Origin: JAVBME01 sp031552765
GTDB taxonomy: Bacteria > Bacillota > Negativicutes > Acidaminococcales > JAISLQ01
Reading direction: 5' to 3'
Length of the DNA stretch: 64,000 nucleotides
Assembly: GCA_031552765.1 (NCBI GenBank)
Contig: JAVBME010000008.1
Location: 124,001 to 188,000 of the forward strand
Each line of letters opens with the position of its first letter. The stretch's first letter is position 1. Both the position numbers and the translations under genes were made by a program. Shown in pieces: positions 17,832 to 26,691 of the stretch. The notes beneath the pieces were generated by a model, which was given only the letters and a program-made list of their open reading frames with translations, ran no database searches and was not told the DNA's origin.

Positions 17832-18875
17832 TTATTTTTTATCTACGCCCAGCATAGCGGCTCCGCTTTTCAACGCTTCTTTTATCGCTTGCTGCAATTT
17901 TTCCTTATCTTCAACGCCCAATAAGGACAGCCCGCTCTCCACAGTTTCTTTTATCCTGTCTTGCAGCTCTTGTTTGCCGGTAGTAGTATAAACAACCTCC
18001 AGCATGCCTTTGACCAGTTTTGCTTTTTCAGCTACCGTAAGTTCTGTCAAGGGCAGGCGCAAGGGGCCGCAGTCGATTCTCGAGACTAGGCTGGCCGCCG
18101 TTTTGATGGGAATAGGATTGGTAGTGATAAAAATCAGTTTGAAAAAATCGAACAGCTGTAAATGTATGCGCCTGGCTGTTGCTATATCCCTGGCCTCAAA
18201 AGCGATCATCATTTCCTTCATTTGCTTAGCTACCACATGGCCGGCCACGCTGATAACGCCATTGGCGCCAACAGCAAAGAACGGAAGGGTCAGGCCGTCG
18301 TCGCCACTGTAAATGGTAAAGTCTTCCGGCAGCAGCTTTCTCAGTTCAGCTGCCTGATCAACGCTGCCGGCCGCTTCTTTTATTGCTACGATGTTTTTTA
18401 CATCGGCGGCCAGACGCGCTACGGTCGCGGGCAGGATATTGGATGCGGTGCGCCCGGGTACGTTATACACGATTACCGGCAGTTCGGTGGCGGCGGCGAT
18501 GGTTTTAAAATGTTGGTAAGAGCCCTCCTGGGTAGGTTTGTTGTAATAGGGGCCGACCAACATGACGCCGTCCACGCCGGTAGCGGCCGCTTCTTTGGTA
18601 AGTTTTACCGAGTCCATAGTATCGTTGGAACCGGTGCCGCCGACTACAAAAGCGCGTCCATTTACCCTTTTGGCAACCACGCGGAACAGTTCGAGCTTTT
18701 CTTCATGGCTCATAGTGGCTGATTCGCCGGTGGAGCCGGCCACGACCAAACCGTCGTTACCGTTATTTATCAGGTATTCCGCCAGATCGGCGGCTTTTTC
18801 ATAATTTATGCTATAATCGGCGTTCATCGGCGTGACCATAGCGGTCAGCATTTGTCCAAAATACGGCATTCTCAT
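17832..18875 (-). CDS. dapA: 4-hydroxy-tetrahydrodipicolinate synthase with C-terminal extension
   Basis: 347 residues; the family norm is about 290-300. It condenses pyruvate with aspartate semialdehyde, the first committed step to diaminopimelate and lysine. TIM-barrel motifs: GSTGESATMSHEEK, tyrosine in VYNVPGRTASN, and the Schiff-base lysine in IVAIKEAAGSV. The barrel and its usual helical end finish near residue 292 (LTVAEKAKLVKGML). The last 50 or so residues are extra and contain two similar halves (IKETVESGLSLLGVEDKE and IKEALKSGAAMLGVDKK). AAGGAAGGTG precedes ATG 18875. Last gene of the lysine-riboswitch operon, 16 bases after lysC. Confidence 0.95.
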   Translation of the reverse strand: MRMPYFGQMLTAMVTPMNADYSINYEKAADLAEYLINNGNDGLVVAGSTGESATMSHEEKLELFRVVAKRVNGRAFVVGGTGSNDTMDSVKLTKEAAATGVDGVMLVGPYYNKPTQEGSYQHFKTIAAATELPVIVYNVPGRTASNILPATVARLAADVKNIVAIKEAAGSVDQAAELRKLLPEDFTIYSGDDGLTLPFFAVGANGVISVAGHVVAKQMKEMMIAFEARDIATARRIHLQLFDFFKLIFITTNPIPIKTAASLVSRIDCGPLRLPLTELTVAEKAKLVKGMLEVVYTTTGKQELQDRIKETVESGLSLLGVEDKEKLQQAIKEALKSGAAMLGVDKK

Positions 18876-18890
18876 GTCTATTCACCTTCC

Positions 18891-20120
18891 TTAGTGGTTT
18901 TTATCCAGAGCAAAAGCATGGTGTAGGCCGCTTAGCGCCTCAGTCAGCCGTTCTCTGGCGATAACGGCCGAAATTGTTATATTGGAGTCCACTGTCTGTA
19001 AAATCGGTATATCCAAGGCGGAAAAGGCCCGGACAAAAGTAGCCATAACGCCTGGTACGCCGCGCATACCGGCGCCTACCACAGATACTTTGGCGCAGGA
19101 TTTTTCCACCGCCAGTTGGCCTATGGCCTTTTCTTCCAGCAGTTTTACCGCTTTGTCAAGGTCGGCTTCATCTACTGTAAACAGAACTTCACCCGGCAGG
19201 ACATTGAGACAGTCCACATTGACGTGGTTTTTCGCCAGCAAGTCAAATATCTCCGTGCTGGCGGCAACATCTTTTTTGTCCAGCGTTATCCTGATCTGGC
19301 TGATATTTTGCAGGCAGGTAACACCGCTGGCTATACGGTCACTGGCCGGCAGGTCGGAGGTATCTTCGCCAAAATCGTTGGTAATAAGCGTGCCCGGCGC
19401 ATCACTGAAGGTAGAGCGGATGAGCAGCGGAATGTTTTTTTGCATGGCAATCTCCACAGCGCGCGGATGGATGACTTTTGCGCCTTGGTATGCCAATTGG
19501 CAAATTTCACCGTAAGATATACAGTCGAGTATTTTAGCGTCTTTGACCATACGCGGGTCGGCGGTCATGATGCCGTCCACGTCGGTATAAATCTCTACCA
19601 GGTCGGCTTTTAAAGCCGCGCCGATAGCGGCGGCGGTCGTATCACTGCCGCCGCGCCCGATGGTAGTGATATTGCAATAATCTTCGGTAACGCCCTGGAA
19701 ACCGCAAATTACCGGCACTATATCGCTGCCTATCAGTTGCATGAGATATTTGACGTGTGTTTTCAATATGCGGGCCGAGCCAAAGTTATCGTCGGTTATC
19801 AGGCCGGCCTGGCCGCCGGTCAACGCCTGGGCTTTTATCCCCACCGCCTGTAAATTGGCTGCCACTACCGCTGTACCGATATTTTCGCCGCAGCTGATGA
19901 GAAAGTCCAGCTCATGTTTGGCAACCGAGGCGTTTTCCTTTTTGATAAGTTCGATAAGGCTGTCCGTAGCGTAGGGGTCGCCCTTCCTGCCCATGGCAGA
20001 TACCACCAGCACCGGCGAATAACCTGCGTCTATGGCGTTTAGCACTTTTTGCCGCACGGCCTGGCGGGATTCCGATGTCGCCACAGAGGTGCCGCCGAAT
20101 TTTTGTACGATGATTTTCAC
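18891..20120 (-). CDS. lysC: Aspartate kinase
   Basis: 409 residues starting at GTG 20120, with AAAGGAG 9 bases before it. It phosphorylates aspartate, opening the pathway to lysine, threonine and methionine. Kinase domain at 1-245 (KFGGTSVA at residues 7-14, GRGGSDTTAAAIGAAL, YTDVDGIMTADPR) and two ACT domains behind (about 265-400; SQIRITLDKKDVA, VSVVGAGMRGVPGVMATF), the arrangement of lysine- or threonine-regulated class enzymes. Coexpressed with dapB, asd and dapA, so lysine is the likely effector at both RNA and enzyme level; the latter is inferred. Confidence 0.96.
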   Translation of the reverse strand: MKIIVQKFGGTSVATSESRQAVRQKVLNAIDAGYSPVLVVSAMGRKGDPYATDSLIELIKKENASVAKHELDFLISCGENIGTAVVAANLQAVGIKAQALTGGQAGLITDDNFGSARILKTHVKYLMQLIGSDIVPVICGFQGVTEDYCNITTIGRGGSDTTAAAIGAALKADLVEIYTDVDGIMTADPRMVKDAKILDCISYGEICQLAYQGAKVIHPRAVEIAMQKNIPLLIRSTFSDAPGTLITNDFGEDTSDLPASDRIASGVTCLQNISQIRITLDKKDVAASTEIFDLLAKNHVNVDCLNVLPGEVLFTVDEADLDKAVKLLEEKAIGQLAVEKSCAKVSVVGAGMRGVPGVMATFVRAFSALDIPILQTVDSNITISAVIARERLTEALSGLHHAFALDKNH

Positions 20121-20135
20121 GTTACCGGCTCCTTT

Positions 20136-21167
20136 TTAAATGAGTTTCATATCGATCATTTTTTCCGCTATTTGCAGAGTGTTGAGCGCCGCGCCTTTTC
20201 GTATCTGGTCGCCTACTACCCACATATTGTAGGTATTGGCCTGCGATTCGTCTTTCCTGACGCGGCCGACGTAAACATCATTTAGTTTGGAGGTATAAAG
20301 CGGCATCGGGTAGACCATATTGGCCGGGTCGTCCTGCAATACCACGCCCGGGAACTTGGCCAGGGCTTCTTTTATCGCCTTTACTTCCAGCGGCTTTTCC
20401 AGCTCGATATTTATCGACTCGGAGTGGCTCCTATAGACAGGCACCCGGATGGTCGTGGCAGTGACGCCCATATCGCTGTCTTCCATAATTTTTCTGGTCT
20501 CGTTAACCATTTTCATTTCTTCTTTGGTGTAGTCATTTTCAAGAAACACATCTATCTGCGGGATAAGATTGAAAGCTATAGGATAGTGTTTATCCAGGCT
20601 GGCGCTCGGGAGTATGTTGGCGACCATCTCCTTGCCTTCGCTATGCGCTTTTACCTGTTCGTCCAGTTCGTCTATGGCTTCTTTACCGGCGCCGGATACG
20701 GCCTGATAGGTGGAAACCACAATGCGCTTTATTTTTGCCATATCGTATATCGGCTTTAACGCCATGACCATAATGATGGTCGAGCAATTAGGGTTGGCGA
20801 TTATGCCTTTATGGGCGCGCAGCGCCTCCGGGTTTACTTCCGGCACCACCAGAGGGACGTCGGGGTCCATACGGAAGGTGCTGGAATTGTCTATAACTAC
20901 CGCGCCGGCTTTGACCGCGTGCGGCGCCAGTTCCTTACCTATGCCGCCGCCGGCAAAAAGGGCGATATCTATCCCTTCAAAGGACTTGGCCGTGGCTTCC
21001 TGTACGGTATAGGTTTTACCCATAAAATCTATTTTCTTGCCTTCCGAACGGGCAGAAGCCAAAAGACGCAGTTCAGCGAAAGGGAAATTCCTCTCTTCGA
21101 TCAAATCCAGGAATTCCTGGCCTACCGCGCCTGTCGCGCCTAAAATAGCCACATTATACTTTTTCAT
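20136..21167 (-). CDS. asd: Aspartate-semialdehyde dehydrogenase
   Basis: 343 residues from the ATG at 21167, which lies 9 bases behind GGAGG; an ATG three codons earlier abuts the GGAGG and is unlikely. It reduces aspartyl phosphate to the semialdehyde with NADPH. N-terminal Rossmann motif GATGAVGQEFL (8-18), catalytic cysteine in NPNCSTI (about 128), and a substrate-binding arginine/histidine in VPVYRSHSESI. Normal length. Between dapB and lysC in the operon, with short gaps. Confidence 0.96.
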   Translation of the reverse strand: MKKYNVAILGATGAVGQEFLDLIEERNFPFAELRLLASARSEGKKIDFMGKTYTVQEATAKSFEGIDIALFAGGGIGKELAPHAVKAGAVVIDNSSTFRMDPDVPLVVPEVNPEALRAHKGIIANPNCSTIIMVMALKPIYDMAKIKRIVVSTYQAVSGAGKEAIDELDEQVKAHSEGKEMVANILPSASLDKHYPIAFNLIPQIDVFLENDYTKEEMKMVNETRKIMEDSDMGVTATTIRVPVYRSHSESINIELEKPLEVKAIKEALAKFPGVVLQDDPANMVYPMPLYTSKLNDVYVGRVRKDESQANTYNMWVVGDQIRKGAALNTLQIAEKMIDMKLI

Positions 21168-21210
21168 TTGTATCATCCTCCAGTTTATGTCTTTTACAGG
21201 CGCTTTTGCC

Positions 21211-22005
21211 TTAATGCATCATTTTATCCAAGCCATGTACTAATCCGGTATATTTGCCTATCTCCCGGCAGCCTAGCAGCACGCCCGGCATGAAACTTTC
21301 ACGGGAAATGGAATCGTGCCTGATAGTAAGCGTCTCGCCAAGACCGCCAAAAATGACTTCCTGGTGGGCCACATAACCGGGCAAACGCACACTGTGCACC
21401 CTCAGACCGTCTATGTTGGCGCCACGCGCGCCTTTATGTTTTTCTTCTTCGTCAGGGTGTCCCTGCTGAACAAAACCGCCGCGCGCTTCTATCATCAAAT
21501 CAGCCGTCAGGCAAGCGGTACCCGAGGGAGCATCCAGTTTGTTGTCGTGGTGCAATTCTATTATTTCGGCCTTGGGCAGGTATTTTACCGCCTGCACTGC
21601 CAGGCGCATCATAAGTATGGCGCCGATGGAAAAGTTTGGCGCAATAAGTACCGACGTATTATTTTTTCGCGCCAAGGCGTCCAGTTCTGCGAGTTTATCC
21701 TTATCAAATCCGGTGGTGCCCACTACCGCCCGCACTCCTTTGCCGAAGATGACCCTAAGGTTATCCATAACTACCGCCGGCTGGGTAAAATCCACCACAA
21801 CATCCGGCCGGCATTCATCCAGCGTTTTAGCCAGGTCGCTCTTTACCTCAATATCGCACTGCGCCGTGATAAGGCTGCCCACACGCTCTCCTTTGGCAAT
21901 AGCGTCTACCGCTCCCACCAGTTTTGTATGTTCATCGCCCAGCACTGCTTTGAGTACTTCGCGCCCCATCCTGCCCAACGCGCCGTTAACAACTACTTTT
22001 ATCAT
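21211..22005 (-). CDS. dapB: 4-hydroxy-tetrahydrodipicolinate reductase
   Basis: 264 residues. NAD(P)H-dependent reduction in the diaminopimelate branch. Rossmann motif GALGRMGREVL (8-18), GTTGFDKDKL, and the catalytic ELHHDNKLDAPSGTA stretch (His pair and lysine, about 157-171). AAAGGGGCGG precedes ATG 22005. First gene after the lysine riboswitch, which therefore controls the whole dapB-asd-lysC-dapA set. It occupies the place that dpaAB (dipicolinate synthase) holds in Bacillus. Confidence 0.96.
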   Translation of the reverse strand: MIKVVVNGALGRMGREVLKAVLGDEHTKLVGAVDAIAKGERVGSLITAQCDIEVKSDLAKTLDECRPDVVVDFTQPAVVMDNLRVIFGKGVRAVVGTTGFDKDKLAELDALARKNNTSVLIAPNFSIGAILMMRLAVQAVKYLPKAEIIELHHDNKLDAPSGTACLTADLMIEARGGFVQQGHPDEEEKHKGARGANIDGLRVHSVRLPGYVAHQEVIFGGLGETLTIRHDSISRESFMPGVLLGCREIGKYTGLVHGLDKMMH

Positions 22006-22020
22006 AAATACCGCCCCTTT

Positions 22021-22255
22021 CTGAAATATAAAAGCCGTTGAGCATTTATCTCAACGGCTGCGAACATCGCATCTTACCAGACGTCCACTTCGAGATAGCG
22101 CTCCACCCACAGGTGACAATCAAACAGTTATTCACTGCCTGACCAGCATACAAGCATTGGTTACCTGTATACTTCGGCGGTCGCCCTTTCGCACCGGTTC
22201 ATGGATTCCGTCTCCCCGGCCTACTGATGCTTCCCGCTCCTCTACCAACAATACT
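22021..22255 (-). promoter_or_regulatory. Lysine riboswitch (L box) with expression-platform terminator
   Basis: On the - strand the leader carries conserved L-box segments in order: GGTAGAGGAGCG (about 22233-22246), the AGTA bulge, GGGCGACCGCCGAAGT (about 22169-22184), GCTGGTCAGGCAGTGAA, and the closing GTGGACGTCTGG. It ends in a 9-bp terminator stem GCCGTTGAG/CTCAACGGC (22034-22042, 22050-22058) followed by TTTTATATTTC, 16 bases before the dapB ribosome site. Lysine binding is expected to favour the terminator and shut off dapB-asd-lysC-dapA. Assignment rests on motif recall, not on a covariance search. Confidence 0.9.
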
Positions 22256-22269
22256 ATTATATTATTGTA

Positions 22270-22298
22270 ATTTTACTGCTTATCCGGCTGTTTGTCAA
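22270..22298 (-). promoter_or_regulatory. Promoter of the lysine riboswitch operon
   Basis: Consensus TTGACA (22293-22298) and TAAAAT (22270-22275) with a 17-base spacer. The -35 box begins directly after the dut stop codon. Confidence 0.85.
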
Positions 22299-22754
22299 TC
22301 AAAATCCTTTTGTACTGCCAAAACCGCCCGTACGTTCGGTTTTGTCCTGTTCGTCGTCGCCGTCCGCCGTCAGGTATTTATAAAAAATCCCCTGCGCGAT
22401 GCGGTCGCCTTGTTTCACCGAAAAGTCCCTATCAGAATAGTTATAAAAAGCTATCATGATATGCCCTTCGTTGTCCTGGTTGTTGTAATAGTCGGCGTCA
22501 ATTATCCCCTGCCCATTTATCAGGCTGATAGCATTTTTTATCGACATACCGGAGCGTATATGTATGCCAAGGTATTCGTCAGGCGGCATGTAAACTTTAA
22601 GGCCGGTCGGTACTATAGTGACTTGCCTTGCCGTCAGTACCGTATCTTCCGCCGCTGCCAGATCATAGCCGGCGCTAAAGGCGGTTTTTCTTGCCGGCAT
22701 AACTATGCTTTTATCCAGATAGGATGTTATTACCTCAAAGCCGCGCTTTTTCAT
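22299..22754 (-). CDS. dut: dUTP diphosphatase
   Basis: 151 residues, trimeric dUTPase type, hydrolysing dUTP to dUMP and so keeping uracil out of DNA. Motifs in order: SAGYDLAAAED (motif 1, about 27-37), IRSGMSIKNAI (motif 2), GIIDADYYNN (motif 3 with the catalytic aspartate and tyrosine region), GDRIAQGIF (motif 4) and TGGFGSTKGF (motif 5, P-loop-like, at the C-terminus). GAGGGCGG precedes ATG 22754. It follows the M16 peptidase gene by 10 bases and is the last gene of the pnp transcript. Confidence 0.94.
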   Translation of the reverse strand: MKKRGFEVITSYLDKSIVMPARKTAFSAGYDLAAAEDTVLTARQVTIVPTGLKVYMPPDEYLGIHIRSGMSIKNAISLINGQGIIDADYYNNQDNEGHIMIAFYNYSDRDFSVKQGDRIAQGIFYKYLTADGDDEQDKTERTGGFGSTKGF

Positions 22755-22764
22755 AAATCCGCCC

Positions 22765-24006
22765 TCATTTGCTCTTTCTTGCCGGTTTGGGCCCTAACCG
22801 CAAAACAGCAGGCTGGACACCGGCAAATAATTTTTTTGCCAGCTTGTTCACATCGGCCAAAGAAACTCCTTCCACTTTTTCCACGATTTTTTCCAACGGC
22901 TGTATAGGCCGCTTCATGACCAGCAGTTTACCTAGACGCTGCATGCGTCCTTCCGATGTTTCGAGGCCCATCAGCAGGCTGCTTGTTATCTGTACTTTAG
23001 AATGGGCCAGTTCTTCCTCAGTGATTCCTTTTTGGCTGATATCCGCTATTTCCCTGTCCAATGCGTACAGCAATTTTTTATCGTCTTCAGGCTTTATGCC
23101 GGCATTGACGCTAAATACACCGCTGTCGCTATAGCTATCAAAAGAAGAATAGATCGAATAGGCCAGACCCGCTTTTTCCCTTATGCTTTGAAACAGTCTG
23201 GATGATCCTGTCGCACCCAGTATATTATTTAAAATGCCTGCCTCGTAGCGGTCCTTGTTGGCATAAGCAATACCTGGTACTCCCCAAATCACCTGCATCT
23301 GTTCAGTATCTTTCACGACAAATTTATTACCGGAAGAAAAACCTGCCGGCACGTTTGGAGTTTGAGCGGACTTGCCGGTAAAAGACCCCAGATAGCGCGT
23401 GGCCAGATCTACTACCCTGTCATGTTCCATATTACCCGTTGCCGCGATAATCAGGTTGTCAGGAGTATAAAATTTTGCGCGAAAATCTTTGACAGCCGCC
23501 AGGTCGAGCGAACGTATGGTTTTTTTACTGCCGATGATACTGCGCCCCAAAGGATGCTTGTTCCATATCCAGGCAAAATACTTCCCCTGGGCCAGGTCTT
23601 CCGGGTTGTCGGCATACATATCGTATTCCTGCAAAATGACCTTTTTTTCTTTATTTATATCGGCCGACAGCAGTAAAGGATTGAGCAGCATATCGGACAA
23701 AATGTCAAAACCTTCGGCTAAATGGCTGTCCAGTGTTTTTATATAGTAAAAAGTGTATTCCGAAGAAGTATAGGCGTTCATATTGCCGCCCAGATGGTCT
23801 ATTTCCTGAGCTAGCTGACGGGCGCTACGGCGGCCGGTACCTTTGAACAGCATATGTTCGATAAGGTGGGCTACCCCAGCCTTTTCGTCATCTTCCTGCC
23901 GCGAACCGCAAGTAAGCCAAAAACCAAGGGAGGCGGAGCGCACTCCCTGCATACGCTCGCTTATTATCCTGATGCCGTTAGGTAATTTTGTTTGTCTTAT
24001 ATCCAT
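22765..24006 (-). CDS. M16-family zinc peptidase (MlpA/YmxG-like)
   Basis: 413 residues. Inverted zinc motif HLIEH at 47-51 and the distal glutamate in the following helix (about 120-130), then a second, inactive-type half as in the mitochondrial processing peptidase fold. Homologues lie next to pnp throughout the Firmicutes (mlpA in Bacillus), and the same order holds here. Substrates are unknown; roles in peptide turnover and in limiting extracellular protease expression have been proposed for the Bacillus homologue. A strong hairpin separates it from pnp. Confidence 0.92.
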   Translation of the reverse strand: MDIRQTKLPNGIRIISERMQGVRSASLGFWLTCGSRQEDDEKAGVAHLIEHMLFKGTGRRSARQLAQEIDHLGGNMNAYTSSEYTFYYIKTLDSHLAEGFDILSDMLLNPLLLSADINKEKKVILQEYDMYADNPEDLAQGKYFAWIWNKHPLGRSIIGSKKTIRSLDLAAVKDFRAKFYTPDNLIIAATGNMEHDRVVDLATRYLGSFTGKSAQTPNVPAGFSSGNKFVVKDTEQMQVIWGVPGIAYANKDRYEAGILNNILGATGSSRLFQSIREKAGLAYSIYSSFDSYSDSGVFSVNAGIKPEDDKKLLYALDREIADISQKGITEEELAHSKVQITSSLLMGLETSEGRMQRLGKLLVMKRPIQPLEKIVEKVEGVSLADVNKLAKKLFAGVQPAVLRLGPKPARKSK

Positions 24007-24026
24007 TTATACCTTCTTATTAGTTG

Positions 24027-24056
24027 AAGAGCAGAGAGCATTAGCTCTCTGCTCTT
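24027..24056. terminator. Hairpin between pnp and the M16 peptidase gene
   Basis: 12-bp perfect stem AAGAGCAGAGAG/CTCTCTGCTCTT with a 6-base loop. The T-run is on the + strand; on the coding (-) strand the stem ends only in TT, so it may act as a processing or stabilising structure after pnp or a weak terminator. Confidence 0.6.
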
Positions 24057-24072
24057 TTTATTTGTTTGTTGT

Positions 24073-26160
24073 TTATTCTTTATTGTTTTGCTTTAAAACT
24101 TCCTTGCGTGAAAGGTTTACCCGGCCCTGGCGATCGATCTCGGTGACTTTTACTATCAGCTCGTCACCGACATTTACTACATCTTCAACCTTTTCGACCC
24201 GTTCTAAGGCAAGCTGCGAAATGTGGACAAGACCTTCTTTGCCGGGCAGTATTTCGACAAAAGCGCCGAAGTTCATTAAACGAGTGACTTTGCCGACATA
24301 TGTTTTGCCGACTTCCACTTCCGCCACCAAAGCTTCGATGATTTTTACCGCTTTGTCCGACGCTTTAGGATCGATCGCAGCAATAAATATCTTGCCGTCA
24401 TCTTCGACGTCGATCTTAACGCCGGTATCTTCTACTATTTTCTTGATTATTTTGCCGCCTGGCCCAATGACGTCGCGGATCTTATCGGGATGTATCTGCA
24501 TGGTGATGATGCGCGGGGCGTAAGGCGACATTTCTTCACGCGGCGTGTCGATAGTCTCGAGCATTTTGCCGAGAATAAAAGAGCGGCCACGTTTGGCCTG
24601 TTCCAGCGCCTGGGCAAATATTTCGCGGTCGATACCGTCTATTTTTATATCCATCTGGATAGCAGTGATGCCTTTGGCAGTGCCGGCAACTTTAAAGTCC
24701 ATATCGCCGAGAGCGTCTTCCATGCCCTGTATATCTGTCAGGATGGTAAAATAATCGCCATCTTTAACAAGACCCATAGCCACGCCGGAGACCGGCGCTT
24801 TTATCGGTACGCCGGCGTCCATGAGCGACAGGGTGCTGCCGCAGACGCTGCCCATGGAAGAAGAACCGTTAGATTCGAGCACTTCTGATACCAGCCTTAA
24901 AGTGTACGGAAACTCCTCCCGGGAAGGGATAACAGGCAACAGTGCGCGTTCCGCCAAAGCGCCGTGGCCTATCTCGCGGCGGCCGGGCGAACGCAAGGGA
25001 CGTGTTTCGCCTACGCTGTACGGCGGGAAATTGTAATGATGCATATAACGTTTGGAATCTTCCACGCCAAGGCCGTCAAGTATCTGCTCTTCGCGCAGCG
25101 GAGCCAGTGTCGTGATATTGAGTATCTGCGTCTGGCCGCGGGTAAAGAGGCCGGAGCCATGAGTACGAGGCAGTACGCCTACCTCACAGGATACAGGGCG
25201 CACTTCGTCCAGTTGCCGTCCATCAGGGCGGATCTTATCAATGGTTATCATCTTTCTCACAGCTGTTTTCATGTAGTTATAAAATATATTGCCGATATCT
25301 TTCTTGTTGTCCGGATATTGGGCAAGGAATTTTTCCATCACTTCGCTTTTGACTTTGCTCATGGCTTCTTCACGGACCAGTTTTTCGTGTACACGCAAAG
25401 CCTGTTCTATTTTCTCATAAGCAAAAGCCTTTATCTCGGCCGCGATATCAGCCGGCGGTTCGTAAAGGGCCACTTCCAGTTTGGGGACGCCTATCTCGGC
25501 TTGGATTTTTTCTATAAAGGCTACTATCTCTTTTATTACTTCATGGGCATGCATAATAGCGTTCAGCATCACTTCTTCACTGACTTCTTCAGCCCCTGCT
25601 TCCACCATCAAAATGGCGTACTTGGTGCCGGCGACGACCAGGTTGAGTTTGCTTTGCTCCTGCTGCTCTAAAGTAGGATTGATGATAAATTCATCGTTGA
25701 TAAGTCCTACGCGCACGCCGCCGATCGGTCCCTGGAAAGGGATATTGGAAACGGACAGCGCACAGGAAGCGCCTATCATAGCCGGAATATCCGGAGCATT
25801 GTTCTGATCTACAGACAAGGCAGTAGCTACTATCTGTACGTCATTCCTGTAGCCGTCGGCAAACAGGGGGCGGATAGGCCTGTCGATCAGCCTGCTTGTA
25901 AGTATAGCCGCTTCACTGGGGCGTCCTTCTCTTTTTATAAAACCGCCGGGTATTTTACCTACGGCGTAAAGTTTTTCTTCAAAATCTACTGTAAGCGGGA
26001 AAAAGTCGATGCCTTCCCTCGGTCCTGAAGAACCGGTAGCTGTAACCAGTACTGCTGTGTCGCCATAGCGTACTAGCACCGCCCCGCTTGCCTGTTTGGC
26101 CATTTTGCCGTTTTCGATGGTCAAAGTCCTGCCACCTAGCTGCATACTATAACTGTGCAT
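24073..26160 (-). CDS. pnp: Polyribonucleotide nucleotidyltransferase (PNPase)
   Basis: 695 residues, full length. Phosphorolytic 3'-5' exoribonuclease of the RNA degradosome. Two RNase PH-like domains (about 1-215 and 310-545) with an alpha-helical linker, then a KH domain (HPDKIRDVIGPGGKIIKKI, about 560-580) and an S1 domain (GKTYVGKVTRLMNFGAFVEIL, to the end). The first-domain and second-domain signature loops (FEEKLYAVGKIPGGFIKREG; SMGSVCGSTLSLMDAG) are intact. Own promoter at 26225-26253; AGGAGGA precedes ATG 26160. Confidence 0.97.
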   Translation of the reverse strand: MHSYSMQLGGRTLTIENGKMAKQASGAVLVRYGDTAVLVTATGSSGPREGIDFFPLTVDFEEKLYAVGKIPGGFIKREGRPSEAAILTSRLIDRPIRPLFADGYRNDVQIVATALSVDQNNAPDIPAMIGASCALSVSNIPFQGPIGGVRVGLINDEFIINPTLEQQEQSKLNLVVAGTKYAILMVEAGAEEVSEEVMLNAIMHAHEVIKEIVAFIEKIQAEIGVPKLEVALYEPPADIAAEIKAFAYEKIEQALRVHEKLVREEAMSKVKSEVMEKFLAQYPDNKKDIGNIFYNYMKTAVRKMITIDKIRPDGRQLDEVRPVSCEVGVLPRTHGSGLFTRGQTQILNITTLAPLREEQILDGLGVEDSKRYMHHYNFPPYSVGETRPLRSPGRREIGHGALAERALLPVIPSREEFPYTLRLVSEVLESNGSSSMGSVCGSTLSLMDAGVPIKAPVSGVAMGLVKDGDYFTILTDIQGMEDALGDMDFKVAGTAKGITAIQMDIKIDGIDREIFAQALEQAKRGRSFILGKMLETIDTPREEMSPYAPRIITMQIHPDKIRDVIGPGGKIIKKIVEDTGVKIDVEDDGKIFIAAIDPKASDKAVKIIEALVAEVEVGKTYVGKVTRLMNFGAFVEILPGKEGLVHISQLALERVEKVEDVVNVGDELIVKVTEIDRQGRVNLSRKEVLKQNNKE

Positions 26161-26224
26161 CTTGTAATGTCCTCCTCTTATTCTCTCTCTTTTAAATTCA
26201 TCAACATATATCTTATCACGTTCT

Positions 26225-26253
26225 TTTATAATTGCCTAACATTTATTTGCCAA
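26225..26253 (-). promoter_or_regulatory. Promoter of pnp
   Basis: TTGGCA (26248-26253) and TATAAA (26225-26230) on the - strand, 17-base spacer. It lies between the rpsO terminator and the pnp start. Confidence 0.65.
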
Positions 26254-26268
26254 AAATGGCTAAAGACA

Positions 26269-26295
26269 AAAAAAAAGTGGGAAAACCCACTTTTA
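26269..26295 (-). terminator. Terminator of rpsO
   Basis: Stem AAAAGTGGG/CCCACTTTT with a 4-base loop and a run of nine T on the - strand; the rpsO stop codon is inside the 5' arm. Confidence 0.92.
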
Positions 26296-26559
26296 TTTGC
26301 GAAGGCCAAGCCTGGCGATCAAGCCACGGTATCTTTCGATATCGGTATTTTGCATATAACTCAACAGGCCGCGCCTTTGTCCGACCAGTTTCAACAGGCC
26401 GCGGCGGGAATGATGGTCTTTTTTATGCTCTTTTAAATGCTCGGTAAGATAGCGGATCCTTTCGGTAAGGATAGCGATCTGTACTTCGGACGAGCCGGTG
26501 TCTGTCTCATGCGTGCGATAGGCAGCAATGAGCTCCTGTTTTTTTTCATTTGTCAACAT
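26293..26559 (-). CDS. rpsO: 30S ribosomal protein S15
   Basis: 88 residues from ATG 26559, preceded by GAGGAGG; the frame is open further upstream but without a ribosome site. Binds the three-way junction of 16S rRNA and organises the platform of the small subunit. Signature DTGSSEVQIAILTERI and HHSRRGLLKLVGQRRGLL are visible. Lies between ribF and pnp, as in Bacillus, with its own promoter, a 95-base leader and a terminator. Confidence 0.97.
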   Translation of the reverse strand: MLTNEKKQELIAAYRTHETDTGSSEVQIAILTERIRYLTEHLKEHKKDHHSRRGLLKLVGQRRGLLSYMQNTDIERYRGLIARLGLRK

Positions 26560-26655
26560 TTTTTCTTCCTCCTCATTTTCGCAAACGCCAAAGCCAAGAA
26601 ACCGTCGGAGAGTCGGATATCCAAGCAATGGTTATATTGAGCCTTTCAGCCTATG
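26560..26655 (-). promoter_or_regulatory. rpsO leader, possible S15 autoregulatory site
   Basis: About 95 transcribed bases before rpsO, with short complementary stretches (CCATTGCTTGG; CCGACTCTCCGACGG). Many rpsO leaders bind S15, but no known S15-leader consensus could be confirmed by eye. Confidence 0.3.
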
Positions 26656-26659
26656 GGAC

Positions 26660-26688
26660 ATTGTATCACAAGAAAAATAACCTGTAAA
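26660..26688 (-). promoter_or_regulatory. Promoter of rpsO
   Basis: TTTACA (26683-26688) and TACAAT (26660-26665) on the - strand with a 17-base spacer, starting right after the ribF stop codon. Confidence 0.75.
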
Positions 26689-26691
26689 CAG

